A stretch of 62,618 nucleotides of DNA from Shewanella sp. 10N.286.48.A6. Its GTDB lineage: Bacteria > Pseudomonadota > Gammaproteobacteria > Enterobacterales > Shewanellaceae. The stretch's first letter is position 1. Each line of letters starts with the position of its first letter. Positions 19,023 to 28,514 of the stretch are shown here, one piece after another. The translations under genes and the position numbers were made by a program. The notes under the pieces were generated by a model. The model was not told where the DNA came from, did not search any database, and saw only the letters and a list, made by a program, of their open reading frames with translations. The stretch spans positions 1-62,618 of the forward strand of contig NZ_MCVI01000061.1 in NCBI RefSeq assembly GCF_002873135.1. Direction: 5' to 3'.

Positions 19023-19080
19023 TCTTAACTGACCACGTATAGTCTTAACTGACCACGTATAGTCTTAACTGACAACGAGT
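19011..19080 (+). repeat. 20-base tandem repeat covering a stop codon
   Basis: Three and a half copies of a 20-base unit starting GACCACGTATAG lie at 19011, 19031, 19051 and 19071 (partial). The TAG stop of the upstream hydrolase gene is inside copy one, and the other copies lie beyond it. The later copies differ from the first by two bases. Confidence 0.93.
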
Positions 19081-19323
19081 AAGCACTAGGTTAATAATAC
19101 AGTCCCATCGTTTTAACCGCTTTCAGCCCCCTAAATCCATAGGTGATTGTAGCGATTGACTGCACCGCTTAACTAACGACCTATCAAAATGGTGCCATCA
19201 AGGCGGTTCAATAAAACTACTGCTTTGTTCCACCCTTTCTGCACCAGTTCTGCACTTTAATTGATTACCCTAACCTGACAACAACCTTGTGTTAACAACA
19301 AGTATCATCATCAGGAGTTTCTT
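19081..19323. other. Intergenic stretch upstream of the CotH lipoprotein
   Basis: No open frame with start signals and no strong hairpin seen. It presumably carries the promoter of the CotH gene, whose AGGAG site is at its right edge. Confidence 0.4.
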
Positions 19324-20799
19324 ATGCTCAATATTGCTTGCTTTTCATCGACTCGATTAACCGGGATCCCCTTACATTTTTTATTACTCGCAAGCCTTAG
19401 CTGTGGTTTATTACTTTCAGGTTGCAGCGGTAACGACGAAACCACAGAGCCCGAAGACACCACACCTGAAACTGGCATTATCATTCCAGAAGAGGATTAC
19501 AGTGACACAGATTTTGAGACCATTGATTGGACTGATGAGACTCACAGTAAAAATGTCGATCCTAATTTTGAAGAAGTATTCAGTGATACTGAAGTCAAAC
19601 GCTTAGATTTTGTGGTTACCGAAGACCGCTGGAATAGCATGCTCGATGATATGACGAACACCTACGGCAGTTTTGGCACATCTTCAGGTTCTAATAGTCT
19701 TCTAGATAGCGATGAAAACCCAATAATGGTGCCTGCGGATATCTATTATGAAGGCAAGCAATGGTATCGCGTTGGGATCCGCTTTAAAGGTAACTCGTCG
19801 TTGCAATCAAGCTGGCAGAACGGCGTGCTTAAGTTGTCGTTTAAGTTAGATTTTGATGAATTTGAAGATGATTACCCCCAAATCGATAACCAACGCTTTT
19901 ATGGTTTCAAAAAGTTAAGCCTGAAAAATAACTATGATGATGAGTCACTTTTACGTGAAAAAGTCGCTGCTGATGTCTTTAAAGATGCGGGCCTTGCAGT
20001 ATCACATACCGCTTTTTACACCTTGTATGTTGATCATGGTGACGGCCCTGAATATTTTGGCTTATATACGCTGGTTGAAGAAGTCGACGATACTGTGATT
20101 GATAGCCAGTTTGCTAGCGATGATGGCAACCTATATAAACCAGAAGATGATGGTGCCATGTTTATTGAAGGCACATTTAGCCAAGACAACTTTGAGAAGA
20201 AAACCAATGAAGATGATGAGGATTGGTCAGATATCCTCGCATTATTTGACGCCTTACATGACGATACTGCCAGCACTGACCCACAAACCTGGCGCGCAAA
20301 CCTTGAAGCGGTATTTGATGTGGATGTGTTCCTTAAGTATTTAGCCGTAAACGGGGTGATTCAAAACTGGGACACCTATGGCCTAATGCCGCATAATTTT
20401 TACTTATACAACGACCCAGATACCGCAAAACTCACCTGGATCCCATGGGACAATAATGAAGCCTTACAAGATGGCAAAATGGGCGGCGCTCTAGCGTTAG
20501 ATTTTGCCGATATTAATTCAAACAGCTGGCCACTGATTGCTAAAATTTATGCCGATGACACTTATCGCGATACCTATAACCAATATTTACTCACTGTAAT
20601 TAATGATGCCTATGAAACGAATAAAATGCAGGCGATCTACAACAGTTACTCAGCATTAATTGAGCCCTATGCCACCACTGAATTGTCAGGTTATTCATTC
20701 TTAGAAAGCTCAAGTGACTTCTATCGCGCTATTGATGAGTTAATCGAACATGCAGAAAATCGCACTGAGGCCGTGGTTGATTATCTTGATAAGCAATAG
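19324..20799 (+). CDS. CotH-family lipoprotein
   Basis: A 491-residue protein. The N-terminus is a lipoprotein signal ending in LLLSGCSG, followed by a Thr/Glu/Asp-rich linker. The CotH core runs from about residue 95, with RFKGNSSLQSSW, KKLSLKNNYDDESLLREK, YFGLYTLVEEVDD and PHNFYLYND followed by WIPWDNNEAL. CotH proteins are atypical secreted kinases in spore formers; in Gram-negative bacteria they are surface or periplasmic proteins of unknown target. AGGAG precedes the ATG. The gene stands alone. Family assignment is firm; kinase activity is not shown. Confidence 0.88.
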   Translation: MLNIACFSSTRLTGIPLHFLLLASLSCGLLLSGCSGNDETTEPEDTTPETGIIIPEEDYSDTDFETIDWTDETHSKNVDPNFEEVFSDTEVKRLDFVVTEDRWNSMLDDMTNTYGSFGTSSGSNSLLDSDENPIMVPADIYYEGKQWYRVGIRFKGNSSLQSSWQNGVLKLSFKLDFDEFEDDYPQIDNQRFYGFKKLSLKNNYDDESLLREKVAADVFKDAGLAVSHTAFYTLYVDHGDGPEYFGLYTLVEEVDDTVIDSQFASDDGNLYKPEDDGAMFIEGTFSQDNFEKKTNEDDEDWSDILALFDALHDDTASTDPQTWRANLEAVFDVDVFLKYLAVNGVIQNWDTYGLMPHNFYLYNDPDTAKLTWIPWDNNEALQDGKMGGALALDFADINSNSWPLIAKIYADDTYRDTYNQYLLTVINDAYETNKMQAIYNSYSALIEPYATTELSGYSFLESSSDFYRAIDELIEHAENRTEAVVDYLDKQ

Positions 20800-20882
20800 T
20801 GATTTCTGAAGCTTTAAATTGTTAATCTATTTATTGCAAAATTCGGTCTAAGCAACAAATTAGGGAATGACAAAAGACCTGA

Positions 20883-20902
20883 GGAAAGTAATTTCCCCTT
20901 TT
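20883..20902 (+). terminator. Possible weak terminator after the CotH gene
   Basis: A 5-base stem GGAAA/TTTCC with a 4-base loop is followed by CCTTTT, 84 bases after the stop. It is short, so support is limited. Confidence 0.35.
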
Positions 20903-21096
20903 GGCTGCTTAGCTGTTTTATCTCACTTGGTCATTTTGCCCTTGTAATAATAAGACACGGTGAAACAGATTAATTTTAAAGTTAACATATTGAAATGCTA
21001 ATATTTAAATCTTAACAATAGATCATAAATACTTGACCGCTATCAATTTATCCATAATGCAGCTCAGGCAAAATGTAGCCACTTTTATATCCTCTA

Positions 21097-22695
21097 ATGG
21101 TTACCATGCGTATAAATCAACCTATTATAAATAGTGAGCGAGCACTCACCAATAACTGCATTCTGTTATCGACCACCGACCTTAAAGGAAACATTAAATA
21201 CGCCAATCAAGAGTTCATCAACATCTCAGAATTTAGCGCAGATGAATTACATGGGCAGCCCCATAATATTGTTCGCCATCCAGATATGCCGCCCCAAGCA
21301 TTCGAGTCTATGTGGCAATGTATTAACTCCGGAAAACCTTGGGTTGGTATCGTCAAAAACCGTACTAAAAGCGGTAAATACTACTGGGTTAATGCCTATA
21401 TCTCGCCAGTATATGAAAATGATGAAATACATGAATTTCAGTCGATTCGTCGTAAAGCAACCAAAGCCCAAATTGCGACTGCAGAAAAGGTTTATCAGCA
21501 ACTCAATGATGGCATAGCGCCAAAAGAACTCGCTAGTCCCATCATGAGTTTTGTCGGCAAGCTAAGTTTATGGGCAATGTTTATCTTGTTAATCAGCACA
21601 ATTGCCACCAGCATGATTTCAACTCCAGCCCTTAGCATTGCGGCCGCGACAATCTGCACTATTGTCGCAGCACTAGGCATAAACTACCTTTGCCAACCCT
21701 TGAAAGCGTTAATGGTTAAAGCCACTACCATCATTGACGACCCCATTGCCTGCGGCATTTTAACCGGTAGCCAAACTGACATAAGCAAAATCGATTTAGC
21801 ATTAAATTACTTAATCACTGAAACCGGTGGCGTCGTTGGCCGCATGGCTGATTCAGCCACATCAATTAGTGAACAAAGTGAGCAACTTAATCAGACTATT
21901 ATTGATACGCGTGAGCGTGCTCAAAGCCAATGCCAGCAAACTACTCAGGTCGCCACAGCCATGGAGGAAATGACCACCAGCTTTACTGAAGTCAGTGATA
22001 ACACCAATAACACAGCTCAAGAAATTACCCGTAGTCATAACGCTTCCACATTAGGTCAGGAACGTATGGTGAATGTAGTTGCTGCCATTAGTAAGTTAAG
22101 ACAAGAAGTGACCCATTTCTCAACCATTGTTGAATCAATTGAACATGACAGCCATGCTATTTCAACAGTACTTAGTGAGATAAAAGGCATTGCTGAGCAA
22201 ACTAATTTGTTGGCGCTTAACGCCGCCATTGAAGCCGCCCGAGCGGGGGAATCTGGTCGAGGTTTTGCCGTAGTGGCTGATGAGGTGCGTCAATTGTCGA
22301 TGCGAACCACTGAGTCCACCACTCAAATTGGTAGCATTGTGAGCAATTTTCAGCAAAGTACCCAAAGCGCAGCTAAAGCTATGGATGCAGGTCAGGCACA
22401 AGCAGACCTTTCAGTGAAATTAGCAGAGGATGCCGATAGCGCTTTTGATCAGTTACGCGCCTCGTTAGATAATATTCAGGCGATGGCAGAAATGAATGCC
22501 ACCGCCATGAGCCAACAAGCCTCGGTAGCCGAAGATATCAGTCAATCCATCGTGGTGATTAATGAGTTATCCAATACCAGCTTAGCGCAAACAGACCAAG
22601 CTAAAATCAAATGTGAGCAAATGACTCGTTTATCCAATAAAACGGCCAACTTGTCGAAGCAGTTTTGGCAACAAAGCGTTCAAAGGGAGCATTAA
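21097..22695 (+). CDS. Aer-like PAS-domain methyl-accepting chemotaxis protein
   Basis: A 532-residue protein. An N-terminal cytoplasmic PAS domain (residues ~15-130) contains [17 protein letters not shown], typical of Aer-type redox sensors. Two hydrophobic segments near 150-205 form a membrane hairpin with almost no periplasmic loop. The signalling domain has the conserved hairpin tip [20 protein letters not shown] followed by [12 protein letters not shown]. It senses an internal cue, probably redox or energy state, and signals to CheA through CheW. ATG 21097 or 21106 could be the start. It stands alone, as is common for such receptors. Confidence 0.92.
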   Translation: MVTMRINQPIINSERALTNNCILLSTTDLKGNIKYANQEFINISEFSADELHGQPHNIVRHPDMPPQAFESMWQCINSGKPWVGIVKNRTKSGKYYWVNAYISPVYENDEIHEFQSIRRKATKAQIATAEKVYQQLNDGIAPKELASPIMSFVGKLSLWAMFILLISTIATSMISTPALSIAAATICTIVAALGINYLCQPLKALMVKATTIIDDPIACGILTGSQTDISKIDLALNYLITETGGVVGRMADSATSISEQSEQLNQTIIDTRERAQSQCQQTTQVATAMEEMTTSFTEVSDNTNNTAQEITRSHNASTLGQERMVNVVAAISKLRQEVTHFSTIVESIEHDSHAISTVLSEIKGIAEQTNLLALNAAIEAARAGESGRGFAVVADEVRQLSMRTTESTTQIGSIVSNFQQSTQSAAKAMDAGQAQADLSVKLAEDADSAFDQLRASLDNIQAMAEMNATAMSQQASVAEDISQSIVVINELSNTSLAQTDQAKIKCEQMTRLSNKTANLSKQFWQQSVQREH

Positions 22696-22759
22696 TTCCC
22701 ATAGAGCAAAGTCGCTATTTAAAAAGCACGATGTGAAAAAGTCGCTAGAATTAACACTA

Positions 22760-22788
22760 AAGGGTCGAGTTTTCGCCCCTTTTTTCAT
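22760..22788 (+). terminator. Terminator of the chemoreceptor gene
   Basis: The stem AAAGGG-x-CGA pairs with TCG-x-CCCTTT across one mismatch and a short loop, then Ts. It lies just upstream of the DMT transporter start. Confidence 0.7.
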
Positions 22789-22801
22789 TTAAGGTTTACA
22801 T

Positions 22802-23671
22802 ATGTTTAAGTCGGCGCGTCCCCATATCCAAATGCTATTTTTCACCTTCATCATTGCGATGACTTTTCCTGTAGGCAAGCAATTAATGCTTGAGGTTCCA
22901 CCAATGATTGCCACTTGGCTTAGATACGTTATTGCCGCTCTTTTGTTTGTGGTGATATTAGCCTTTAGTCGCCGCTTAAGTTTCCCTTCGGCGAAAAGCC
23001 TATTTCGCTATACCTTAGTGTGCTTACCTTCTTTGGCATATTTTGCCGCTATGTTTAGTGCCCTAACTCAAACCTCGGCTTTTGCCACTAGCGCGCTTTA
23101 CACTGCGGTGCCGTTAATGACTGCGCTATTGGTGGTATTAATCCATAGAAAAGTCGGTAAGTTAAGCCATTGGCTCGCTCTCATAGTGGGTTTTAGTGCA
23201 TCACTTTTTTTAGTCCTGCAGCAATCGAATGCTAACTTGGATTTTGAATGGAACACAGGTTACAGTCTGTTTATGCTGGGCTGCATTGCTATGGCAGCTA
23301 ATCCTCTGGTCATAAAAGCCTGCTATCGACAAGAGAACTTTATGGTATTTACTGGCTGGAGCCTAATCGCTGCCGCGATTATATTATCGGTTTGTTTAAC
23401 CCCACAGATAATCGACTTCAACTGGCAACAGGTCTCTGGCAATGCTTGGTTGGCGTGCTTATACCTTGCTGTTTTTGCCACTGCGATTAGCTTTTTCCTG
23501 TTTCAAAAAGCCAGTGTAAAATTAGCACCGCAACAAGTTTCAGCTTATATTTTTCTAATCCCGGTGTTTGTATTAATGACAGGTGGCAATATCGATGTTA
23601 ACTGGATTTATACAACCATTGCCATGCTACTGCTTAGTGCGGCAATGTATTTACTGATGCGAAAGCAATAA
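22802..23671 (+). CDS. EamA/DMT-family membrane exporter
   Basis: A 289-residue protein with about ten hydrophobic segments arranged as two EamA repeats, each ending in a Pro-containing helix (ALYTAVPLMTALLVVL in the first, QVSAYIFLIPVFVLMTGG in the second). The opening MTFPVGKQLMLEVPPMIATW matches drug/metabolite transporters of the RhaT/YdcZ kind. Members export amino acids or metabolites; the substrate cannot be read from sequence. AAGG precedes the ATG. It appears to be transcribed alone. Confidence 0.85.
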   Translation: MFKSARPHIQMLFFTFIIAMTFPVGKQLMLEVPPMIATWLRYVIAALLFVVILAFSRRLSFPSAKSLFRYTLVCLPSLAYFAAMFSALTQTSAFATSALYTAVPLMTALLVVLIHRKVGKLSHWLALIVGFSASLFLVLQQSNANLDFEWNTGYSLFMLGCIAMAANPLVIKACYRQENFMVFTGWSLIAAAIILSVCLTPQIIDFNWQQVSGNAWLACLYLAVFATAISFFLFQKASVKLAPQQVSAYIFLIPVFVLMTGGNIDVNWIYTTIAMLLLSAAMYLLMRKQ

Positions 23672-23911
23672 GGCATCTTTATAGCGCTATTCGCGTTAAG
23701 TGTTGGCCTTAGGTCGTAGCACATTCCAACGTAGCTGTTTTTAGGTTTGTAAAAATGCCTGTGTTGTATTTCTGTGTCGCCATACTTTGTTGATAGCCGT
23801 TGTCTTGCAACAGCAGCACTTAGTTTGTGGAGTGGAGTCAGTAGTGTCAAAGCTAATTTGGCCACCTAGTTAGAGATGATATCATCACCTCATAAGTTAA
23901 CAGGTGACACT

Positions 23912-24076
23912 ATGAGCAACGTACAAGAAGACTTTTTCGCGCAGGGTTCAAACTTGAATCTTCTCAATTTAGTGCTAGCTCAAAATTACTCAATTGTTGA
24001 AGCTGCTCAAACCATGAGTGTAGGCAAGCCAACCATGGATAAATGGATTCGTCAATTTAGAGAGGTTCGACATTAA
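23912..24076 (+). pseudogene. IS3-family transposase OrfA remnant
   Basis: A 54-codon frame whose centre, LVLAQNYSIVEAAQTMSVGK followed by PTMDKWIRQFRE, matches the helix-turn-helix start of IS3-type OrfA. The frame stops where OrfA should continue, and no OrfB follows. AGGTG precedes the ATG, so a short peptide could still be made. It is a deletion remnant with no IS ends recognised. A second IS3 remnant lies at 44668. Confidence 0.8.
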
Positions 24077-24306
24077 CACAAGTAGGCACACACCACACAT
24101 AAAACTCACAACCACAACAATGGCTTAACCAATATTAAATGTCATTCATGTACTTGCCTTACATGTTTAAGCAGCGCTATTCTTACTGCCTAAGGTTATG
24201 GTTTTTTTGATGCCCCTCAATTTTAAACGTCGCACCAATCCTGAAAGTTAGCCAACGCTATATTCAGTTACCAGATCTACTTATTTTAATGTAACGGAGT
24301 TAGCCA

Positions 24307-24867
24307 ATGAGAAATTTACAACTATTCAGCACCGCATCTGTCGATCACTTACTATGGTCAAGCAAAGTTCAAGTTGCACATATGGACTCACCTGCATTAG
24401 ATATTTTTACTGACTTTGATGTTGCCCGTCCAATCGTAGTTGATGCGTCAACCACTGCGGTAGGCACAGGTAAAATCATGGAAAAAACCCATGCTTATAT
24501 GCGACTTGTTATTGATAAGGATGATAAATTCCTTGGTGTGGTTACCATGCAAGAGCTCTCACATCATAATTTATTAATGACAGCGAAAAAGCTAGAACAC
24601 AACATTGATGAAGTGCTAGTGACTGATGTCATGGTAAAAAGAGAAGATCTTCAAGCGTTTGACTATGATCAAATTGCCACTGCAAAAGTCAGCGATGTGG
24701 TACGTATTTTAAAAGAAAATAGTCTACACCATATGCTGGTGATTGATCACGAACAGGATCATATTCGCGGTATCATTGCTGCCAGTGACTTAGCCAGAAA
24801 ACTCAGTGTGCCAATTGAAATTCATCAACGCCCTTCATTTAGCCACATTTTTAATACTGCCGGCTAG
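24307..24867 (+). CDS. CBS-domain pair protein
   Basis: A 186-residue soluble protein made almost wholly of two CBS domains. The first contains RPIVVDASTTAVGTGKIM and RLVIDKDDKFLGVVT; the second contains VTDVMVKREDL, HHMLVIDHEQDHIRGIIAASD. CBS pairs bind adenosine nucleotides and regulate other proteins. No effector domain is fused. ACGGAG precedes the ATG at good spacing. A 13-base hairpin follows. The partner is unknown. Confidence 0.88.
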   Translation: MRNLQLFSTASVDHLLWSSKVQVAHMDSPALDIFTDFDVARPIVVDASTTAVGTGKIMEKTHAYMRLVIDKDDKFLGVVTMQELSHHNLLMTAKKLEHNIDEVLVTDVMVKREDLQAFDYDQIATAKVSDVVRILKENSLHHMLVIDHEQDHIRGIIAASDLARKLSVPIEIHQRPSFSHIFNTAG

Positions 24868-24910
24868 AGAAATTAGCGGCAAATTAACTCTTAGCAATGA
24901 TACAAATTCA

Positions 24911-24942
24911 ATCTATAAGCCTTACTTCAAAGGCTTATAGAT
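24911..24942 (+). terminator. Perfect 13-base hairpin after the CBS gene
   Basis: ATCTATAAGCCTT at 24911-24923 and its exact complement at 24930-24942 flank a 6-base loop. The following TTTAACATTCT is only moderately T-rich. It is probably a terminator for the CBS gene, 43 bases after its stop. Confidence 0.65.
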
Positions 24943-25092
24943 TTAACATTCTAGATCCATATATTCAGATTAACCAAAATTGTACTTATACCATCGCCCA
25001 AACCGTATCCAGTCAACTTAGTAAACTACCCCGCAACTTTCGCTTCGCTCGGATCACGGGGATCTCGACAGATATTGATAAAGACACCGTGA

Positions 25093-26052
25093 TTAAGCCA
25101 CTTCAAGTGTAAATTCAATGCTGCAATTTTTGCCCTGATCTTTGGCGCGATAAAGCGCACTATCCGCTTTTTCAATAAACTCTCTGGCCGTTGTATCAGC
25201 ATCTGGCGTCATGGTAACAAAACCCACACTCAGTGTGACCAACGATTCCGCCCCTTGAAAGTGAGGAATAGTTAATTCATAGACACCTTTGCGAATATCT
25301 TCTGCCAGTGCAGCCGTATCTACATTTTCGCCATAACAAATAATGGCAAACTCTTCGCCACCATAGCGGCACACCACATCTGTCGAACGGCTGCATACTC
25401 GGGCAATACACTGAGCCACTTTTATTAAGCATTGATCGCCCTGATAATGACCCAAACTATCGTTGTAAGCTTTAAAGTAATCAATATCACACATGATTAA
25501 AGAGACATTTTTCTGTTCTCTTTTGGCTAAGTTAATAACAAAATCTAATTGAGAATCAAATTCTCGGCGGTTATTAAGCCCAGTTAAACTATCTATTTTC
25601 AATAGTTTAAACAGTTCTGCACTGGTGCGTTCACACTCAATTACTCCAAATAAAATGATTGCGTTGCCTTTATCATCACGCAGTACCGCCCTTGCTTTAC
25701 TGGTAAAATAAAGTACATCGTCAACGCGACTGTCGTAGTAAGGAAAACGATTATTAAACTCTTCGATGACACCGTTTGTTAATTTAAGATAATCATCGCG
25801 GATCTTGTTGGCTTTTTGGGAGTCTTTGATAGCAATATTTTGATTGTAATCACCAGCAATGGGACAGGTTTTTTTAACGCTGTGATGATTTAATTGTTTA
25901 TCTAAAGCAAACATGTCACACATACTATCGTTGCAATAGTAGATATTACTGTCTTCAGATAAATCGATTAACCACCATGACACACCAGAGAAATTGAACA
26001 AGTTTTGATATAAATGATAATACTTTTCTATACAGGAATTAGGAAATGTCAT
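25093..26052 (-). CDS. Diguanylate cyclase with N-terminal PAS-like sensor
   Basis: A 319-residue protein. The N-terminal ~140 residues look like a PAS domain (FSGVSWWLIDLSED, then a PAC-like stretch with DGKGNAIILFGVIE-type residues). The GGDEF domain starts at LTGLNNRREFD and has an intact active site RYGGEEF. An inhibitory RxxD site (RSTD) lies five residues upstream, so product feedback is expected. It makes cyclic di-GMP. No membrane segment or signal peptide is evident. The signal sensed is unknown. The gene stands alone. Confidence 0.92.
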   Translation of the reverse strand: MTFPNSCIEKYYHLYQNLFNFSGVSWWLIDLSEDSNIYYCNDSMCDMFALDKQLNHHSVKKTCPIAGDYNQNIAIKDSQKANKIRDDYLKLTNGVIEEFNNRFPYYDSRVDDVLYFTSKARAVLRDDKGNAIILFGVIECERTSAELFKLLKIDSLTGLNNRREFDSQLDFVINLAKREQKNVSLIMCDIDYFKAYNDSLGHYQGDQCLIKVAQCIARVCSRSTDVVCRYGGEEFAIICYGENVDTAALAEDIRKGVYELTIPHFQGAESLVTLSVGFVTMTPDADTTAREFIEKADSALYRAKDQGKNCSIEFTLEVA

Positions 26053-26220
26053 ATTTAATTAGCCGCTCATTTATAGCTAATTTATTAGCCTGATAACAGA
26101 CTAACTTTCCTTTTAGCAGGATTTAAGATAAAGGTCTTTCGCTAAAAGTATAGACCTTAAAATCAAAATTTCCTCTTTAAGCTTTCGCGGCTAAGCATCA
26201 GATTACTATCTTGAACAAAA

Positions 26221-26949
26221 CTATTTAGCCAACCATTGCTGGGTTAGCAAAGGCGTATTGTTCGACATGTAAGCCTCAATTGAATGACTATCCTGGTACT
26301 CTTTTCCTGCCCATAGTTTAATGGTAAAAACATCACCAGCATTAACCATTCCCACACCTTTTGGGGTACCGGTCATCACAATATCACCGTCTTCTAAACT
26401 GATAAATTCAGTTAACGATTGCTTAATGGCTGATGTGCTATACATCATTAAGTCGCTGTGACCCACTTGGATAACTTTTTCGTTGATTGATAATTGAAAA
26501 GCCCACTTTTCGCAGGCTGATTTACCTAATGAATCAAGGGGAATAAAGTCACTGAATAGCGCCGAGCCGTTAAAGGCTTTTGCCCGTTCCCAAGGTAGTT
26601 GCTGGGTTTTGAGGCTAGATTGCAGTGCTCGTTTGGTTAAATCTAACCCCACACCTACAGCTGAAAATTGGTTATTTTTCATGACAAAACATAACTCAGT
26701 TTCGTAATGAATAGGCTCTTGTTGAAAGGCTATAAGCTCTGTTGAGATGGCCGAATTGGGTTTTAAAAATACCACCATATCTGCAGGCATCTCATTGCCT
26801 AGCTCTTGGATATGATCGACATAATTACGACCAATACAGACGATTTTAGAAGGCGTCATCTTTACAGGGCTTGTATTAGAAATAGCAGCTAAAGCCGAAG
26901 ACGATGAGCTAACGGTTGGGTTGATGATTGATACGGAATGTAAAGCCAC
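26221..26949 (-). CDS. Fumarylacetoacetate hydrolase family protein
   Basis: A 242-residue protein of the FAH fold. CIGRNYVDHIQELGNE opens the conserved core, and HYETELCFVM carries the metal-binding Glu pair. The C-terminal part has SLEDGDIVMTGTPKGVG. Members act on acylpyruvates, oxaloacetate tautomers or catechol-degradation intermediates. The start is taken as GTG at 26949 because AAGGAC lies 5 bases upstream; a later ATG at codon 31 would remove a Ser-rich leader not typical of the family. It is separated from the next gene by 50 bases. Confidence 0.88.
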   Translation of the reverse strand: MALHSVSIINPTVSSSSSALAAISNTSPVKMTPSKIVCIGRNYVDHIQELGNEMPADMVVFLKPNSAISTELIAFQQEPIHYETELCFVMKNNQFSAVGVGLDLTKRALQSSLKTQQLPWERAKAFNGSALFSDFIPLDSLGKSACEKWAFQLSINEKVIQVGHSDLMMYSTSAIKQSLTEFISLEDGDIVMTGTPKGVGMVNAGDVFTIKLWAGKEYQDSHSIEAYMSNNTPLLTQQWLAK

Positions 26950-26999
26950 GATAAGTCCTTATTTTATGACTCAGTTTTGTGAATAAAAACCAATTTAAA

Positions 27000-27428
27000 T
27001 TAAGCGCCAAGCAAGTATGATGCGGATGAATCTACCAAAAATCTTCCTGATAATGCCCTTCTGCCCAGCAGCATTCTAAATTGCATATTGTCACGAGCAG
27101 TCAATGTCAGCTCAATATCAAAATGATGCTCACCAATGATAATCGGCGTTTTTATCACATAACGGCTGGTTATATGTCCGCCAGAATCTTTGACATTACG
27201 ACGATCAAACACCGCAAACTCACACACAACTTCACGCAGCGACTTTTGCTGAGGATGAAACCACACTTTAATCCAATCTTGGTCATTTTTTATAAAGGGT
27301 TCAATTTTAAAAGCATGTAAGCATGATGTTTTGGCGCCGGTATCAATTTTCATATTGACCCGTTCATTAGCAATTTCTGGAAATGTGGCCCATTCACACC
27401 AACCAAGCACTTGTAACGATGTCGTCAT
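27000..27428 (-). CDS. Putative ATP-dependent zinc protease family protein (retropepsin-like)
   Basis: A 142-residue protein with the motif KIDTGAKTSCLHA near residue 28 and MLLGRRALSG near the C-terminus, the two landmarks of this family, often found beside RimK. The DTGA core resembles a retroviral-type aspartic protease active site, so the zinc protease label may be historical. AAAGG precedes the ATG. No rimK is present here. Biochemical activity is uncertain. Confidence 0.85.
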   Translation of the reverse strand: MTTSLQVLGWCEWATFPEIANERVNMKIDTGAKTSCLHAFKIEPFIKNDQDWIKVWFHPQQKSLREVVCEFAVFDRRNVKDSGGHITSRYVIKTPIIIGEHHFDIELTLTARDNMQFRMLLGRRALSGRFLVDSSASYLLGA

Positions 27429-27658
27429 GGTAAACCTTTAACGTTTTCTGTTTAATCCCAAGGCTAGACTATCAATACTGCAATAATTAGCCTTTGACAG
27501 TGCATAGCGCTAGCTTAATATAAGCCTTTCTGATACTTACCCCTAGCTGTTAATAGATTGAATTTAACCTTAATCTATATGATTGAACAAGTATTTGAAC
27601 TAATGGTTATCATATGCCGTTATGAGACAATGAATGATTAAGACTAATAAGGCAGCCA

Positions 27659-28330
27659 ATGTATTCTCAACAAAGCTTTAATTTTTTAAGTCAGTTAGCT
27701 GATAACAACAACCGAGAATGGTTTAAGCAACATCAGCAAACCTATGAAGATTTGGTGCGCACCCCAACCCTTAAGTTTATCGAAGCCATGCAAGGGCCCA
27801 TCCTCAGCTTATCGCCAAGGCTGACTGCAGTACCTAAAAAAGTCGGTGGCAGTATGATGCGCCCTCAACGAGACAGTCGATTCAGTAAAGATAAAAGCCC
27901 TTATAAGCTTAACGTCGGTATTCAGTTTCGGCATTTTCAAGCAAAAGATGTCCATGCCCCGGGCATATATTTACACCTTGCCAATGATGGTTGTTTTTTA
28001 GCGGCAGGAATATGGCATCCTGAATCAAAAGCCCTCAATGCCATTCGTCATTGTATTGATGAAAACCCTAACGGTTATAAAAAGGCTTCGGTACAATTAG
28101 CCGCAGCTGGGTTTGAGTTATCTGGGGACCGTTTAATAAGACCACCGCGTGGATTTGATAAAGATCATCCATTCATTGAAGAATTAAAGCGCAAAGATTT
28201 TATTGCCATCAAACCTGTCACCATTGAGCAAGTCTGCGCTGATGATTTTGTTAATTTCTGCTCTGAAGAGTTCAAGCATACCATTGGTTTAATGGGCTAT
28301 TTATGCTTTGCCTTAGACTTAGATTTTTAG
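27659..28330 (+). CDS. DUF2461 family protein
   Basis: A 223-residue soluble protein. The opening FLSQLADNNNREWFKQHQQT and the later MRPQRDSRFSKDKSPYKLN stretch are characteristic of the DUF2461/TIGR02453 family found across bacteria and fungi. No biochemical role is established. AAGG lies 6 bases before the ATG. It is followed by a nested hairpin before eptA and is probably transcribed alone. Confidence 0.88.
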   Translation: MYSQQSFNFLSQLADNNNREWFKQHQQTYEDLVRTPTLKFIEAMQGPILSLSPRLTAVPKKVGGSMMRPQRDSRFSKDKSPYKLNVGIQFRHFQAKDVHAPGIYLHLANDGCFLAAGIWHPESKALNAIRHCIDENPNGYKKASVQLAAAGFELSGDRLIRPPRGFDKDHPFIEELKRKDFIAIKPVTIEQVCADDFVNFCSEEFKHTIGLMGYLCFALDLDF

Positions 28331-28398
28331 TGATAATGACTTATATCATCGTGGTAAAACGGCCGTGGATAGAGTTTGCTTTAAAGAGATAAACATTC

Positions 28399-28453
28399 GC
28401 CGCTAAACGAGACTAACCAAGACACTGAAAACCAGTGTCGGTGAATTAGCGGC
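28399..28453 (+). other. Nested inverted repeat between DUF2461 gene and eptA
   Basis: GCCGCTAA at 28399-28406 pairs with TTAGCGGC at 28446-28453. Inside it GACACTG (28421-28427) pairs with CAGTGTC (28433-28439). No T run follows, so it is not an ordinary terminator. It lies 62 bases before eptA and could be an RNA leader or a protein-binding site. Confidence 0.55.
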
Positions 28454-28514
28454 CAATTATCCAAATTTCAACTAGTATAAAACTAGAGACTAACATTAGC
28501 AGAAGGCATTTAAG

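Noticed and set aside
24897..25112. A 71-codon plus-strand frame downstream of the CBS gene
   Set aside because: It contains the perfect 13-base hairpin within its first third, overlaps the diguanylate cyclase gene end and has no ribosome binding site.
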